A stretch of DNA of 64,000 nt from CAYWRO01 sp964460345. Lineage in GTDB: Bacteria > Planctomycetota > Phycisphaerae > Phycisphaerales > UBA1924. This document shows, piece by piece, positions 25,811 through 35,053 of this stretch (position 1 is its first letter; each line of letters begins with the position of its first letter). The position numbers and the translations under genes are program-made. Location of the stretch: positions 47,633 to 111,632 of the forward strand of contig CAYWRO010000001.1 of the NCBI GenBank assembly GCA_964460345.1, read 5' to 3'. Below the pieces are notes generated by a model. It saw nothing but the letters and a program-made list of their open reading frames with translations, was not told the origin of the DNA and searched no databases.

Positions 25811-25884
25811 TTCCCCTTCTCGTGCAGCTACACCGTTAACCGCGGCGATCAGCAATCGTCGCGACGTTTCTGTATACTCGCCGC

Positions 25885-27030
25885 ATGAAACGCCTGCTCA
25901 CACTTCTCGTCCTCGCAGCGCTATCTGGCTGCGCCTCCAACACAACCTCTCCGACGCCAACATCCGCCCAGCCAGCGGGCGCGTCGTCAATCCGCCACTC
26001 CACCCAGACCGGCTTCCTCCGCCTCGCCATCATCAGCACCACCCACGACCACGTCCACAACCCCTTTCGCTACGCGCGCGAGAACCCGGAGCAGGTTCAG
26101 ATCGTCGGCGTCTACGAGCCTGACCGCGTCCGCTTCGACCGTTTCGCCAAGTGGTACGGCCTTGACCCTTCACTCCGCTACGACGACCTCGATCGCATGC
26201 TCGACGAGACGCTGCCAGAGGCCGCCAGCGTGATGACCTCGCCCCGGGAGCACCTCGTGGCTGTCCAGGCCTGCGCCCCCCGCGGCATCCACCTCCTTGT
26301 CGAGAAACCGCTTGCATTTGAGAGTGAGGCCGCCGAGCGGATGGCTGCCCTCGCGCGACAGCACGGCGTTCTCCTGCTCACCAACTACGAGACAAGCTGG
26401 TACGCGTCGGTCCGCACGGCGCATCACGCCGTCCACCTCGGCGAACTCGCTCCTGTTCGCCGCATGGTCTTTCGCCACGGTCACCGCGGCCCCCGCGAGA
26501 TCGGCTGCTCCGAAGAGTTCCTCGCCTGGCTCACCGATCCCGACGAGAACGGCGGCGGCGCGATCACCGATTTCGGCTGCTACGGCGCGATCCTCGCCAC
26601 GTGGCTGATGGACGGCCGTGCCCCGGACCGCGTCGTCGCCAGCACCGGCCGCTTCAAACCGGATGTCTACCCGCACGTTGACGACGACGCCACGATCGTC
26701 CTGACCTACCCCGATGCCACGGCGGTCATCCAGGCCTCCTGGTGCTGGACGCACGACGTCAAGGAGATGGACGTCTACACCGAGAAGGGCTCCATCCACG
26801 CGCGCAAGTGGAACGATCTGGCGGTCCGCAATCCGGACCAGGCCCCACGCAAGCTCGACCCGCTCGACAAGCCCGACCATCTCGAGAACGAGTGGGTCTA
26901 CCTGCGCAAGGTCATCCGCAACCAGTGTCCCGTTGATCCCCTGTCATCGCTGGAGATGAACCTGGTAGCGACACAGATTCTTGATGCCGCACGCGAGTCG
27001 GCTCGCGCAGAAATGATGCATGACGAATGA
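25885..27030 (+). CDS. Gfo/Idh/MocA-family oxidoreductase lipoprotein
   Basis: 381 residues. The signal peptide and lipobox LAALSGC (Cys16) mark it as a lipoprotein, unusual for an NAD(P)-dependent oxidoreductase. The rest has the family layout: a Rossmann-like domain, HLLVEKPLAFE (the EKP motif, about residue 145) and a C-terminal domain with GGGAITDFGCYGAILATWL, a catalytic-region signature. The N-terminal GxGxxG is weak (LAIISTTHDH), so cofactor binding may be altered. The export signal suggests action outside the cytoplasm on sugar acids or polysaccharide parts. Confidence 0.87.
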   Translation: MKRLLTLLVLAALSGCASNTTSPTPTSAQPAGASSIRHSTQTGFLRLAIISTTHDHVHNPFRYARENPEQVQIVGVYEPDRVRFDRFAKWYGLDPSLRYDDLDRMLDETLPEAASVMTSPREHLVAVQACAPRGIHLLVEKPLAFESEAAERMAALARQHGVLLLTNYETSWYASVRTAHHAVHLGELAPVRRMVFRHGHRGPREIGCSEEFLAWLTDPDENGGGAITDFGCYGAILATWLMDGRAPDRVVASTGRFKPDVYPHVDDDATIVLTYPDATAVIQASWCWTHDVKEMDVYTEKGSIHARKWNDLAVRNPDQAPRKLDPLDKPDHLENEWVYLRKVIRNQCPVDPLSSLEMNLVATQILDAARESARAEMMHDE

Positions 27031-27082
27031 TGGGATCGAACGGCGAACTGCAGTTCATCGTTCGTAGGTCCGAACCTGCTTC

Positions 27083-27805
27083 TCACTCCGCTTGCGTCAC
27101 CACCGGTCCCGGAGGGGCATACACGGGGTCTCCATCCACGTAGATCAGCACGTATCCCGGCGGCACCTTCTCCGGGTGCGTCTTGTAGTACCGTGGCCGG
27201 AAGTCGCCCGTCACGATGCCCGCCAGGTCGCGCACGACGTGCGTCTGGGCGCTCGTCGGGTCGCCCACGCTCACACGTCCGCCGAACTCGCTGACGCGTG
27301 CCCGGCCGATCTCGATCGTGCCGCCGGCCGACCGTGACCAGACTGTCCCGCCGTTGCCCTCGATCAGCCGCGTGCTCAACACGCACTGTTGCTCCACGCT
27401 CCCGCCGAGCTTGAGCAGCGACGTCGACAAGTCGATCCGCGGGGTCGCCTTCGAAATTTCGAAATCACCCACGAACAGCGCATCCACGCCGTACTTCGAG
27501 GCCACGCGGTGCATCGTCTCAGGATCGGGCGCACCGCGTCCGCCGGCGTTGACCATCATCGCATCGTCTGTGATCTCCACCACCCGCACGCCCGGCTGCG
27601 CGCTCAGGACCGCCTCCTGGAACTGCCGCGTCGCCAACTCGTTCAGCGCCGCATCGTTCCCGGAGAACTCCACCAGCCCCACGCGCTCATACCCGCGCAG
27701 CTCCACATTCGGCGGAACCATTACCCACACCCGCGGCCCGCAACCTGTCAGCCCCATCGCCGCGATCAGGCCGACCCAGCACACCCAGCGCATCGACATC
27801 CTCAT
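27083..27805 (-). CDS. Lipoprotein of unknown function, CsgG/DUF-like fold
   Basis: About 240 residues. The signal peptide RWVCWVGLIAAMGLTGC ends in a lipobox (Cys near 22). The mature domain reads RVGLVEFSGNDAALNELATRQFQEAVLSAQPGVRVVEI and YGVDALFVGDFEI, which resembles the start of CsgG-type or GNA1162-type outer-membrane assembly lipoproteins. No catalytic residues stand out. The ATG at 27805 has GGGG seven bases before it; the frame continues upstream without character. It is convergent with the Gfo/Idh/MocA gene (52 bases). Confidence 0.75.
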   Translation of the reverse strand: MRMSMRWVCWVGLIAAMGLTGCGPRVWVMVPPNVELRGYERVGLVEFSGNDAALNELATRQFQEAVLSAQPGVRVVEITDDAMMVNAGGRGAPDPETMHRVASKYGVDALFVGDFEISKATPRIDLSTSLLKLGGSVEQQCVLSTRLIEGNGGTVWSRSAGGTIEIGRARVSEFGGRVSVGDPTSAQTHVVRDLAGIVTGDFRPRYYKTHPEKVPPGYVLIYVDGDPVYAPPGPVVTQAE

Positions 27806-27987
27806 GGGAGTCCCCTTTCCAATTGCCACCGCTATCGGCCCATTTCCGACCCTTCATGAGGTCTCAATGGCGGTCCCATCAGCTACACTCGGTTGACCGG
27901 GGGGAAACCGCAACGTCTGGGACGATTGGCCCCCCTGTTCAGGTAGTCTGCGGCGCCAGCTGCTGGGACCTTGAGCTTGCCATCCCC

Positions 27988-28803
27988 ATGGACCCGACCG
28001 TCCCCCAGCCTGTCGATCAGCCCTCGTTCGACGCGGCGGATCCCGCCGGCTCACCGCCGCGGCCGCGCTGGCCCGGCACGGCCTGGACGAGTGTTGTTCG
28101 GTACATCTCGCGCCTCTTCGTCCGAGGCCTGATCCTCATCCTGCCGCTGGCCATCACCATCTACATTCTCGTCTGGCTCGCCCGGGCTTTGGAGGCGGCC
28201 CTCGGCGGCCTTCTCAAGCTCGCGCTCCCAAAGGAAGGCTGGTTCAGGTACATCCCCGGCATGGGACTCGCGGCGGGCGTCGCCCTCATCTTCCTGCTCG
28301 GCTTTCTGCTCCAGTCCGGGTACTTCCGACGCCTGTGGCGCTGGACGGAGCGGCAGATCGAGGCCATTCCCGTCGTGCGCCTGCTCTACAACTCGGTGAA
28401 GGAGATCCTCACCTACGTCGGCGGCGCACAGACCACCGCCGCGTCCAGCGTGGTCCTTGTCACGTTGCAGGATGGCGTGCGCATGGTGGGCCTTGTCACG
28501 CGGGAGAACCTCAAAAACATCGCCGACGGGGCAGGCGATGACGATGTCGCCGTCTTTCTTCCGTGGTCGTACCAGGTCGGCGGCATCACCGTCTACGTTC
28601 CGCGCTCGCGCCTGACGCCGCTGGACATGACCGTCGAGCAGGGCTTCCGCTTCGCCTTCACGGCCGGGGTCAGCGGGGCCAAGGCCCGGGAGGGGGAGGT
28701 GTCGCTCTCCACGGCGGACATCGCCATCGGGCCCGAGACCTCCCCCGAGGTCGCTAAGGGCCCCTCCGCCGCGCCCCCAGGGAACTCCCCAGGAGTGGCC
28801 TGA
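27988..28803 (+). CDS. DUF502 membrane protein
   Basis: 271 residues. A Pro-rich N-terminus precedes two membrane helices: FVRGLILILPLAITIYILVW (about 48-68) and GLAAGVALIFLLGFLLQSGY (about 92-112). The following WTERQIEAIPVVRLLYNSVKEILTYVGG and FLPWSYQVGGITVYVPRSRLTPLDMTVE are the DUF502 signatures. The family function is unknown. The ATG at 27988 is preferred because the in-frame extension is not family-like. Divergent from the lipoprotein at 27805. Confidence 0.92.
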   Translation: MDPTVPQPVDQPSFDAADPAGSPPRPRWPGTAWTSVVRYISRLFVRGLILILPLAITIYILVWLARALEAALGGLLKLALPKEGWFRYIPGMGLAAGVALIFLLGFLLQSGYFRRLWRWTERQIEAIPVVRLLYNSVKEILTYVGGAQTTAASSVVLVTLQDGVRMVGLVTRENLKNIADGAGDDDVAVFLPWSYQVGGITVYVPRSRLTPLDMTVEQGFRFAFTAGVSGAKAREGEVSLSTADIAIGPETSPEVAKGPSAAPPGNSPGVA

Positions 28804-28933
28804 AACGGGGGACACCGCGATCCTTTCGTTGACAGTTGAGGCAAAACGCGGCAACATTTCCAGCGGGCCCTTGGCTTGGGCTCTGTCGGTGCGGTATCGA
28901 TCGGTTCGAGGCTCAGGAGCAAAGGAGAACACG

Positions 28934-30502
28934 ATGACTGGACGGACGTTGCCGGGCAAGCCCGGCAGGTGTGGTGTTATTGCGTCGCTCAGTGCGATGG
29001 CCGGCGCACTCCTCGGCGGCTCGGCCATGGCGCAGGATGAGTGCACAAGTCCCATTCCAATGCTGGGCGTTGGCGTTTTCTTCGTCGACACGACCGGGTA
29101 CACCACCAGCTTCGAGCAGCCTGGCGTCTGCGAGTTCAACAGGCAGATTCAGAATGACGCCTGGGTGTGCTGGACGGCCCCTGAGACGGGCGCGGCCACG
29201 GTGAGCACCGCGTTCTCGGCGTTCGACACCGTCATCGCCGCCTACGCCGGGTGCGCCTGCCCAACGGGCGCCGCGATGGTCTGCAACGATGACTTTGGCA
29301 GTCTTCAGTCGAGAATCACATTCGATGTGGTCGGTGGAGAGACCTACCTTCTTCAGATTGGAACGTTCAGCAGTGGCGTGTCTGGCGAGATCTTCTTCGA
29401 ACTCACCCTCGATCCTGCCGGCGCATGCTGCTTCAGCGACGGAAGCTGCGCTCAGCTTGCTTCCGCCTCCTGCCTGAGCCAGGGAGGCTTCTTCAACGGC
29501 GCAGGGGTGGACTGCGGCAGCGTCGTCTGCGAGGACCTCTTCGCCGATGACATGCCCATCGCCTTGAATTGCAACTGGAACGGCATTGTCCACGGTACAG
29601 CCGAGCAGGGTAATCCGGACAATCCGGACGGCTACCGCTCGATCGCGGATCGGGCGCTGCATTTCGCCGATGGAACGCCCTTCACCCTGGGCGCTGCGGG
29701 ATTCCGCTACCAGTTCGTCGAAACAGCCTTCACAAACGACCTGGTCTACCTTGGCAACCGCAATGTCGTCGGAATCGGCTGCAACTGCCCCTTTGATGCG
29801 GTCGCGGACTTTGACAACATCGGCACACAGCCGAACTGGCTCACGGATCCGTTTGTGACCTCTGTCACCACCAATGTGATGCCGGCCCTCTCCATGACCG
29901 CGAACACTCGCATCGCCGTCCTCTACAACTACACCAACGGCGGCGGCTTCTTCGACATGACCCTTGGCTTTGCGGATGCCTCCTCCGTGACGCTCACACT
30001 TCAGGGGCCGGACTGGTTTGCCAACAACAACGGTGTGGCTGACTTTCCGGGATTCGGCGTCGACAGCCAGGCCGTTCTGGCTGGTCCCCTGAGTGGCGGC
30101 GACGGCTTCCCGGGCACGCAGGACCATGACATGGGCAACCCCGGCGCACCCCTCAATCTCGTCGAGGCCGTCGTCACGCGCGATCGAATCATGTTTGACT
30201 TCGGCATCGACATCGCCGGTCGTTCCCTCACCGCGATTACCTTCGACAACCGCACCAGCGACCGCGGCAACGTCGCCATTTACGCAGTCACGGCCGATGG
30301 GGCCGAAGGCGGATCCGTGTGCGGCTGTGAGTTTGACGGCTCAGCCGGGGTCGATGTCTTCGATCTGCTGGCCTACCTGGATCTCTGGTTCGCCAGCGCT
30401 CCCGCCGCCAACATCGACACCGTGCCGGGTGTAGACGTCTTCGATCTGCTCTTCTTCCTGGATTGCTGGTTCCCGGCATCCGCCGGAGCCCCGTGCCCCT
30501 AG
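28934..30502 (+). CDS. Secreted multidomain protein with paired dockerin-like repeats
   Basis: 522 residues. A signal peptide (GVIASLSAMAGALLGGSAMA) is followed by a beta-rich domain with a pre-peptidase-like look (residues about 30-155), a short Cys-rich stretch GACCFSDGSCAQLASASC, and a large domain (about 190-455) of unknown fold. The end has two DVFDLLxxLDxWF repeats (about 473-515), the Ca-binding dockerin-like type seen in Phycisphaerales. The ATG at 28934 has AAAGGAG nine bases upstream. A perfect 12-bp terminator hairpin follows the stop. The ligand of the dockerin-like tail is not known. Confidence 0.88.
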   Translation: MTGRTLPGKPGRCGVIASLSAMAGALLGGSAMAQDECTSPIPMLGVGVFFVDTTGYTTSFEQPGVCEFNRQIQNDAWVCWTAPETGAATVSTAFSAFDTVIAAYAGCACPTGAAMVCNDDFGSLQSRITFDVVGGETYLLQIGTFSSGVSGEIFFELTLDPAGACCFSDGSCAQLASASCLSQGGFFNGAGVDCGSVVCEDLFADDMPIALNCNWNGIVHGTAEQGNPDNPDGYRSIADRALHFADGTPFTLGAAGFRYQFVETAFTNDLVYLGNRNVVGIGCNCPFDAVADFDNIGTQPNWLTDPFVTSVTTNVMPALSMTANTRIAVLYNYTNGGGFFDMTLGFADASSVTLTLQGPDWFANNNGVADFPGFGVDSQAVLAGPLSGGDGFPGTQDHDMGNPGAPLNLVEAVVTRDRIMFDFGIDIAGRSLTAITFDNRTSDRGNVAIYAVTADGAEGGSVCGCEFDGSAGVDVFDLLAYLDLWFASAPAANIDTVPGVDVFDLLFFLDCWFPASAGAPCP

Positions 30503-30537
30503 TGAACCGCGCATCACCCTTAGTGCTTCAAACACAG

Positions 30538-30570
30538 ACGCCCCCCGGGGAGAGCAAACCCGGGGGGCGT
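30538..30570 (+). terminator. Rho-independent terminator
   Basis: A perfect 12-bp stem (ACGCCCCCCGGG / complement) with a 9-base loop, followed by TTTCGTT. It lies 36 bases after the stop of the dockerin-tailed protein gene. Confidence 0.9.
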
Positions 30571-30625
30571 TTTCGTTCTCAAGATGTGCCGGCAGAGATG
30601 CCCGCCGAGGGCTGCGTGAGCTTTC

Positions 30626-31748
30626 TTACGAGCCCGATCCTGCCAGTTCCTTGCGCCGTCGCTTCAACTCTGCATCGATGAAGCCTTCCAGATCACCGTC
30701 GAGCACCGCCTGCGGGTTGCCGATCTCGTACCCAGTCCGGTGGTCCTTCACGCGGTTGTCGTAGAAAACGTACGAGCGGATCTGCCCGCCCCAGCCGCGA
30801 TGTTCGAGCTTGCCGCCGGTCGCCTCAGCGACCTCCTTCTCGCGCCGCTCTTCTTCCAGTTGCTCGAGCCGCGCCTGCAGGATCTGCATCGCCTGTCGCT
30901 TGTTCTGCGGCTGATCGCGGTAGCTGCTCGCGACGATCATGATTCCTGTCGGCTTGTGCACCAGCCGAATCGCACTGGCCACCTTGTTGACGTTCTGCCC
31001 GCCGGGGCCGCTTGACCGCGCAAACGCCTGGATCTCCAGATCCTTTTCCGGGATCTCCACGCTCGTTTCTTCAAACTCCGGCGTCACTTCGACCGAGGCG
31101 AACGACGTCTGCCGCTTTCCCTGCGCGTTGAAGGGGCTCACCCGCGCCAGGCGGTGCGTCCCGCGCTCGCACGACATGTAGCCGTACGCAAACTCCCCCT
31201 TCACATGCAGCGTCACGGACTGAATCCCCACCTCCGTTCCGTGCGAGCGCTCGATCTCCTCGACCTTCCACCCCATCCGCTCGAAGTAGTACAGATACAT
31301 CCGCAGCAGGATCTCGGCCCAATCGTTGGCCTCCGTCCCGCCGTCTTCGGCGTGGATCGTCACGAAGCAGTTGCGGTGATCATGCTTGCCGGAGAGCAGC
31401 GACTGCGTCTCCACCTTGTCCATCCGCTGCTGCAGGGCGTACAACTGCTCATCTGCCTCTTTGAGCAGATCGGCATCCCCGGACTCCTCGCTCATCTCGT
31501 AGGCCAGCTTCGCATCCTCAAAGGCGGCGATCACCCCCTTCAGAGGGTTCACCTGCGCCTTGAGCGCCTTCATCCTGGCGACGACGTCCTTGGCCTTGTC
31601 CGGATCGTCCCAGAAGTCCGTGGCCCCCATCCGCTCCTCGAGCTCGGCCAGCTTCGTCAGCTTGGTGTCGTAGTCAAAGAGAGTCGCGGATCGTCAAAAT
31701 CCGCGCCTCAAGGTCATCGATGACAGTCTGGTGAACTTCAAAGTGCAT
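30626..31748 (-). CDS. prfB: Peptide chain release factor 2, programmed +1 frameshift
   Basis: RF2 recognises UGA and UAA. The gene is read in two parts: 24 codons from ATG at 31748 end in CTT, then TGA C (31679-31673), the classic +1 shift site, after which the main frame runs DYDTKLTKLAEL and on to 30626. The total is about 373 residues. The catalytic GGQ is in SSGPGGQNVNKV, and the tripeptide that reads the stop codon is SPF (VSPFNAQGK), as expected for RF2. No AGGGGG Shine-Dalgarno booster precedes the shift site. It is divergent from the STN-like gene. Confidence 0.95.
31673..31679 (-). promoter_or_regulatory. prfB: Programmed +1 frameshift site of prfB
   Basis: CTTTGAC: codon 24 is CTT (Leu), codon 25 is the in-frame TGA, and a +1 shift continues with GAC. 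The short zero-frame leader peptide would stop here, so low RF2 levels allow the shift and high levels stop it. The upstream bases are GCGACTCT, so the usual stimulatory Shine-Dalgarno is missing. Confidence 0.92.
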
Positions 31749-31946
31749 GGCTGATCCGTTCTCTCCCCCCCTGAGCCGGGTGGCACGGGCATCCTTCTGC
31801 CGGTGCAACCTCGCTTGAAGAACATCCTAGGGCTGGAGTTCAAATTTCTCCGCCCGACCGCGCCGAAACCGCGCCGCCGCGGCGTTCTCCAGATGGCCGG
31901 GCTCTCCGGACCGACTTCCACGCACTCAAGCGACCAGGAGCCACCC

Positions 31947-33275
31947 ATGCAGAACCCCCTCCGCCATGGCACAATTCTCCTCCTTGCCTCCACTTTTCTG
32001 ACCTCTTCGATTCCGTCTGCCGCGGCCCAGCCGGAGCAGGGCGAGCAGGCCGATCGCGAAAGTGCCCGGGCGGTGAGGAGCCCGTACGCCAACGCGCCCT
32101 CCCCCCTCATTGACCTGGACTTCGCCGGCGGCACCCTTGAGGAGTTCATCGTCGTCCTGCGCGAAGCGGCGGAGACGCCCGTGAACGTGATGATCCCGGA
32201 TCCGGCTGTGCTGAAGCATCCGGTGCCCGCGCTCAACTTCCGCCATGTTTCGCTCGCCAACGTGCTCAAGGCGCTTGAGTGGACCACAGGGCCGGACAAT
32301 CAGGCGAGGATCGTGGTTACAGACCGGGGCGAAGAACTGGGCGAGCCAATCTACGGAATCCACCGGGTGCAAGCCCCGTCGTTTCCACGAGCCATGCCCG
32401 TGGGTGTTCCCGTAAGCCCTCCAAGCGTGCGCGTCTTCATGATTCGTGACTTGATCGAGGCGCCTCAGGGCGCCGGCTTCGATGGAACCACCGTTCTCTC
32501 CTCGGAGTCGCTCCTCGCCGCCGTGGACGCCGTGCTGGCCAGTGTCCCCGAAGGCGCTGAGCGGCCGACCGTCCGCTATCACCCGGAGTCCGCCACGCTC
32601 ATCGTCACGGCGCCGGAACAGCAACTGCACGCTGTCAACCAGATGCTCCTGAGCGTTCAGGAGGACATTCATCACCGTCGCCGCTCGGCGGTGGCGGCCA
32701 ATGAACGCATCGCAGATGCTGAAATGCGCCTTCGTCGGACCAGCGTGGAGATCGACGCCATTCAGCAGCAGATCGCCCGGACCAAGGAGACTCTTCGGCA
32801 TCGTCAGGAGCAGGCAGAACTCTTGAGGCATCGCCTTGAGTTCGATGCGACGCCGCTTGACGTTGCCGCCGCCGAAGAGCAGGTCGCCTCGACGCAGGCG
32901 CAGATCTCCGCGCTCCAGAGCCAACTGCAACTCAAGGAAATCGAACAGGAAGTCGCCCGCTCCGACCTCGATGCCGCCCGCCAGGGCATGGCGCAGCTGC
33001 CGGCCGCGGCCGAGGCTCACGCCGCGAACTATCACGACCCCATTGTTCTTCGTGCACGCCCTGAAACGATGGCCATCATTGATGCGGTTCGGAAGGCAAC
33101 GCCCTCCGGCGGCCTTCCCACCATCAACGCCAACACCGACCAGGGCCTCACGATCACCGCCACCGAGCCCCAGCACGCCATCCTCCGCGCCGCCATCCAG
33201 GCCATGAACGCCGCCGCAGGAACCCCCTCTTCTCCGCCGCCCGACCGACAGCAACGAAATAATCGCCGCGAATGA
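31947..33275 (+). CDS. Secreted secretin/STN-like protein with coiled coil
   Basis: 442 residues. A signal peptide (ILLLASTFLTSSIPSAAAQ) is followed by an STN/secretin-N-like module (IDLDFAGGTLEEFIVVLREAAE, then LNFRHVSLANVLKALEW), a second one near residues 190-235 (PTVRYHPESATLIVTAPEQQLHAV), a coiled coil (about 240-365), and a third short module at the end. No secretin pore domain follows. The ATG at 31947 has AGGAG six bases upstream. The stop overlaps the next gene (ECF sigma) as ATGA. It is probably a periplasmic protein made with its own sigma factor. Confidence 0.75.
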   Translation: MQNPLRHGTILLLASTFLTSSIPSAAAQPEQGEQADRESARAVRSPYANAPSPLIDLDFAGGTLEEFIVVLREAAETPVNVMIPDPAVLKHPVPALNFRHVSLANVLKALEWTTGPDNQARIVVTDRGEELGEPIYGIHRVQAPSFPRAMPVGVPVSPPSVRVFMIRDLIEAPQGAGFDGTTVLSSESLLAAVDAVLASVPEGAERPTVRYHPESATLIVTAPEQQLHAVNQMLLSVQEDIHHRRRSAVAANERIADAEMRLRRTSVEIDAIQQQIARTKETLRHRQEQAELLRHRLEFDATPLDVAAAEEQVASTQAQISALQSQLQLKEIEQEVARSDLDAARQGMAQLPAAAEAHAANYHDPIVLRARPETMAIIDAVRKATPSGGLPTINANTDQGLTITATEPQHAILRAAIQAMNAAAGTPSSPPPDRQQRNNRRE

Positions 33276-33943
33276 CCGCCGTTGCCCTTCACCACGCGTC
33301 CTTTCTGCGGGAGCACACCATCCCTGCGACCAAGGACCATTCACTTCCTCCTCGCGGTGACGCGGTCGATCACACACCTCACCTCACCGCGGCGATCGCG
33401 GCAGGCGACCCCGTCGCCTTTGCCGCGTTCTACGAGGCGTGGTTCGACCGTTGCTACAACATCGCCGTCGCCCTCACGCGTCGTGATGAGTCGTTCTGCC
33501 TTGACGTCGTTCAGGATGCCATGCTCCGCGCCATTCGCGCGATGAAGCCCATGGCGCGTCCTGACCTGGAGCGCTGGCTCGTCCGGATCATTCACACCAC
33601 GGCCCTCGACGCCCTCCGGGCCGAGCGCCGCCGCGTTCAGCGTGAGCAGCGGTGGGAGGGCAGGTCGGCGCACGGAGCCGGCTCCACGCGGCGCGATGCC
33701 GCGAGCTCGCGCGTGCAAGACCCGGCACACCTCGCAGACCTCGCCGAGCAGATCGACTGGCTCACGCGAGCGCTCGCCTCGCTCGATGCCGAGGACCGCG
33801 CCCTCCTCCAGAGTCGTTTCACGAGCGACCACACGCTTGAACAAACCGGCCGCGCTGCGGGGCTCACCGGCGACGCCGCGCACGGGCGGTTGCGCCGAAT
33901 CCTCGCCCGACTCCGAACCAGTGCAAGGGAGATGCTCCCATGA
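33272..33943 (+). CDS. ECF-type RNA polymerase sigma factor
   Basis: 223 residues. Region 2 is visible as DPVAFAAFYEAWFDRCYNIAVAL with CLDVVQDAMLRAIRAM, and region 4 as LASLDAEDRALLQSRF with the helix-turn-helix TLEQTGRAAGLTGDAAHGRLRRILARLR. The linker (about 110-150) is long and charged. It joins both neighbours by ATGA overlaps: the STN-like gene upstream and the membrane protein downstream. The group within the ECF family was not identified. No target promoter can be named. Confidence 0.9.
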   Translation: MTAVALHHASFLREHTIPATKDHSLPPRGDAVDHTPHLTAAIAAGDPVAFAAFYEAWFDRCYNIAVALTRRDESFCLDVVQDAMLRAIRAMKPMARPDLERWLVRIIHTTALDALRAERRRVQREQRWEGRSAHGAGSTRRDAASSRVQDPAHLADLAEQIDWLTRALASLDAEDRALLQSRFTSDHTLEQTGRAAGLTGDAAHGRLRRILARLRTSAREMLP

Positions 33944-34566
33944 CACATCAGCCGCACGAACGGACTTCGAGCCTGTTTGAGCATGTCGACCAGCACACGC
34001 CGTCCGCTCCTCTTTCAGCGGCGGGCCGTGCTCGCCGGGACGCGATGCTTGAAGACCTGCAGCACGCCGTCGTCAACACCGCACGCCGTCGCCGCGCCAT
34101 CCGTGCCGGTGCGATTCTCGCCGCGCCGGCGCTGGCCCTGGCGATCACTCTCCTCATTTTCAACCCTTCCCACGCACCGCAGCCGATCGCGCAGCGCCCA
34201 ACGCCGCCGGGGCCCACGCCCCCGTCGGAAGCGACGGGGCGAACTGAACCCGACGTGCACGCGCCCGCCGCACCTGTCATGCATCACGCGACCTTCAGGA
34301 TCGTGCAGTCACCCCCAAGCGCCCAAATTGTCACGCATCCCTCCTCGCGCGTTCAGATGATCTCCGACGATGAACTCCTGGCCATCCTGCGCGCAAACGG
34401 GCACGATGTCGGACTCATCCGCACCGACGATCGTGTCATCCTGACCGACAACACGCCCGCGACGGCGCCACCCGGATCCTCCCGTGGTGACGAACGCCGC
34501 GACGACCCGGGCATCGCGGTTCGCCACAGCGCCGCCCGCAGCACCGCCGTCCAACAGGCGATCTGA
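33940..34566 (+). CDS. Membrane protein, probable anti-sigma factor
   Basis: 208 residues. An N-terminal cytoplasmic part of about 50 residues with a helix (AMLEDLQHAVVNTARRRRAIRA) precedes one membrane helix (AGAILAAPALALAITLLIF). A Pro-rich linker and a periplasmic domain with FRIVQSPPSAQIVT and ISDDELLAILRANGHDVGLI follow. No zinc-binding HxxxCxxC motif was found. Position, ATGA overlap with the ECF gene and single membrane span support an anti-sigma role, though this is inferred from context. Confidence 0.68.
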   Translation: MTHQPHERTSSLFEHVDQHTPSAPLSAAGRARRDAMLEDLQHAVVNTARRRRAIRAGAILAAPALALAITLLIFNPSHAPQPIAQRPTPPGPTPPSEATGRTEPDVHAPAAPVMHHATFRIVQSPPSAQIVTHPSSRVQMISDDELLAILRANGHDVGLIRTDDRVILTDNTPATAPPGSSRGDERRDDPGIAVRHSAARSTAVQQAI

Positions 34567-34649
34567 TTGGCAGTACCTGCCGGGTATGCCGACTCGCGCG
34601 GCTGACGCTGAGCGGCCCTCGTCTCGCCCCGGCCGTATAGTCCGCGGCA

Positions 34650-35006
34650 ATGCCGCAGGCACCGGCACTCCTCGCCCAGACGCAGTCCTCCCCGGACGCC
34701 GCCGCGCACACGCCGGCAGAGCAGGCCAGGGCGGCGCGAGAACTGACGGCTCTTCTGACCGGCCTGTCCATCCTCCTTCTGGTCTTCCTTCTCGTCGCCA
34801 TTCTCATCTTTCTGCGCCGCCGCGCCGGCGGGCCGCTTCGCAAGCTGCGGCGTCGAACCCCGCCCGGTCCAAGCGCCTGGACCGAAGCCGGCCGCCGCGT
34901 GCCACCTGAGCCGGGCGCCGGTGACAACGACGAGACCATCGATTACGACCCGCGCGACCTCTCCCCGGACGACATCAATCCTGACACCGGCCCCACCCAG
35001 GGCTAG
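34650..35006 (+). CDS. Small single-pass membrane protein
   Basis: 118 residues with one membrane helix (ALLTGLSILLLVFLLVAILIF, about 33-54), then a basic stretch RRRAGGPLRKLRRRTPPG and an acidic tail. No family was recognised. The basic side after the helix suggests a C-terminus in the cytoplasm. There is no clear Shine-Dalgarno before the ATG. It follows the anti-sigma gene by 83 bases and may belong to the same operon or stand alone. Confidence 0.65.
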   Translation: MPQAPALLAQTQSSPDAAAHTPAEQARAARELTALLTGLSILLLVFLLVAILIFLRRRAGGPLRKLRRRTPPGPSAWTEAGRRVPPEPGAGDNDETIDYDPRDLSPDDINPDTGPTQG

Positions 35007-35053
35007 ATGGTTCAGGCCTCCTCACCTCTTTCGCTACCTTTACCAGGTTCACC

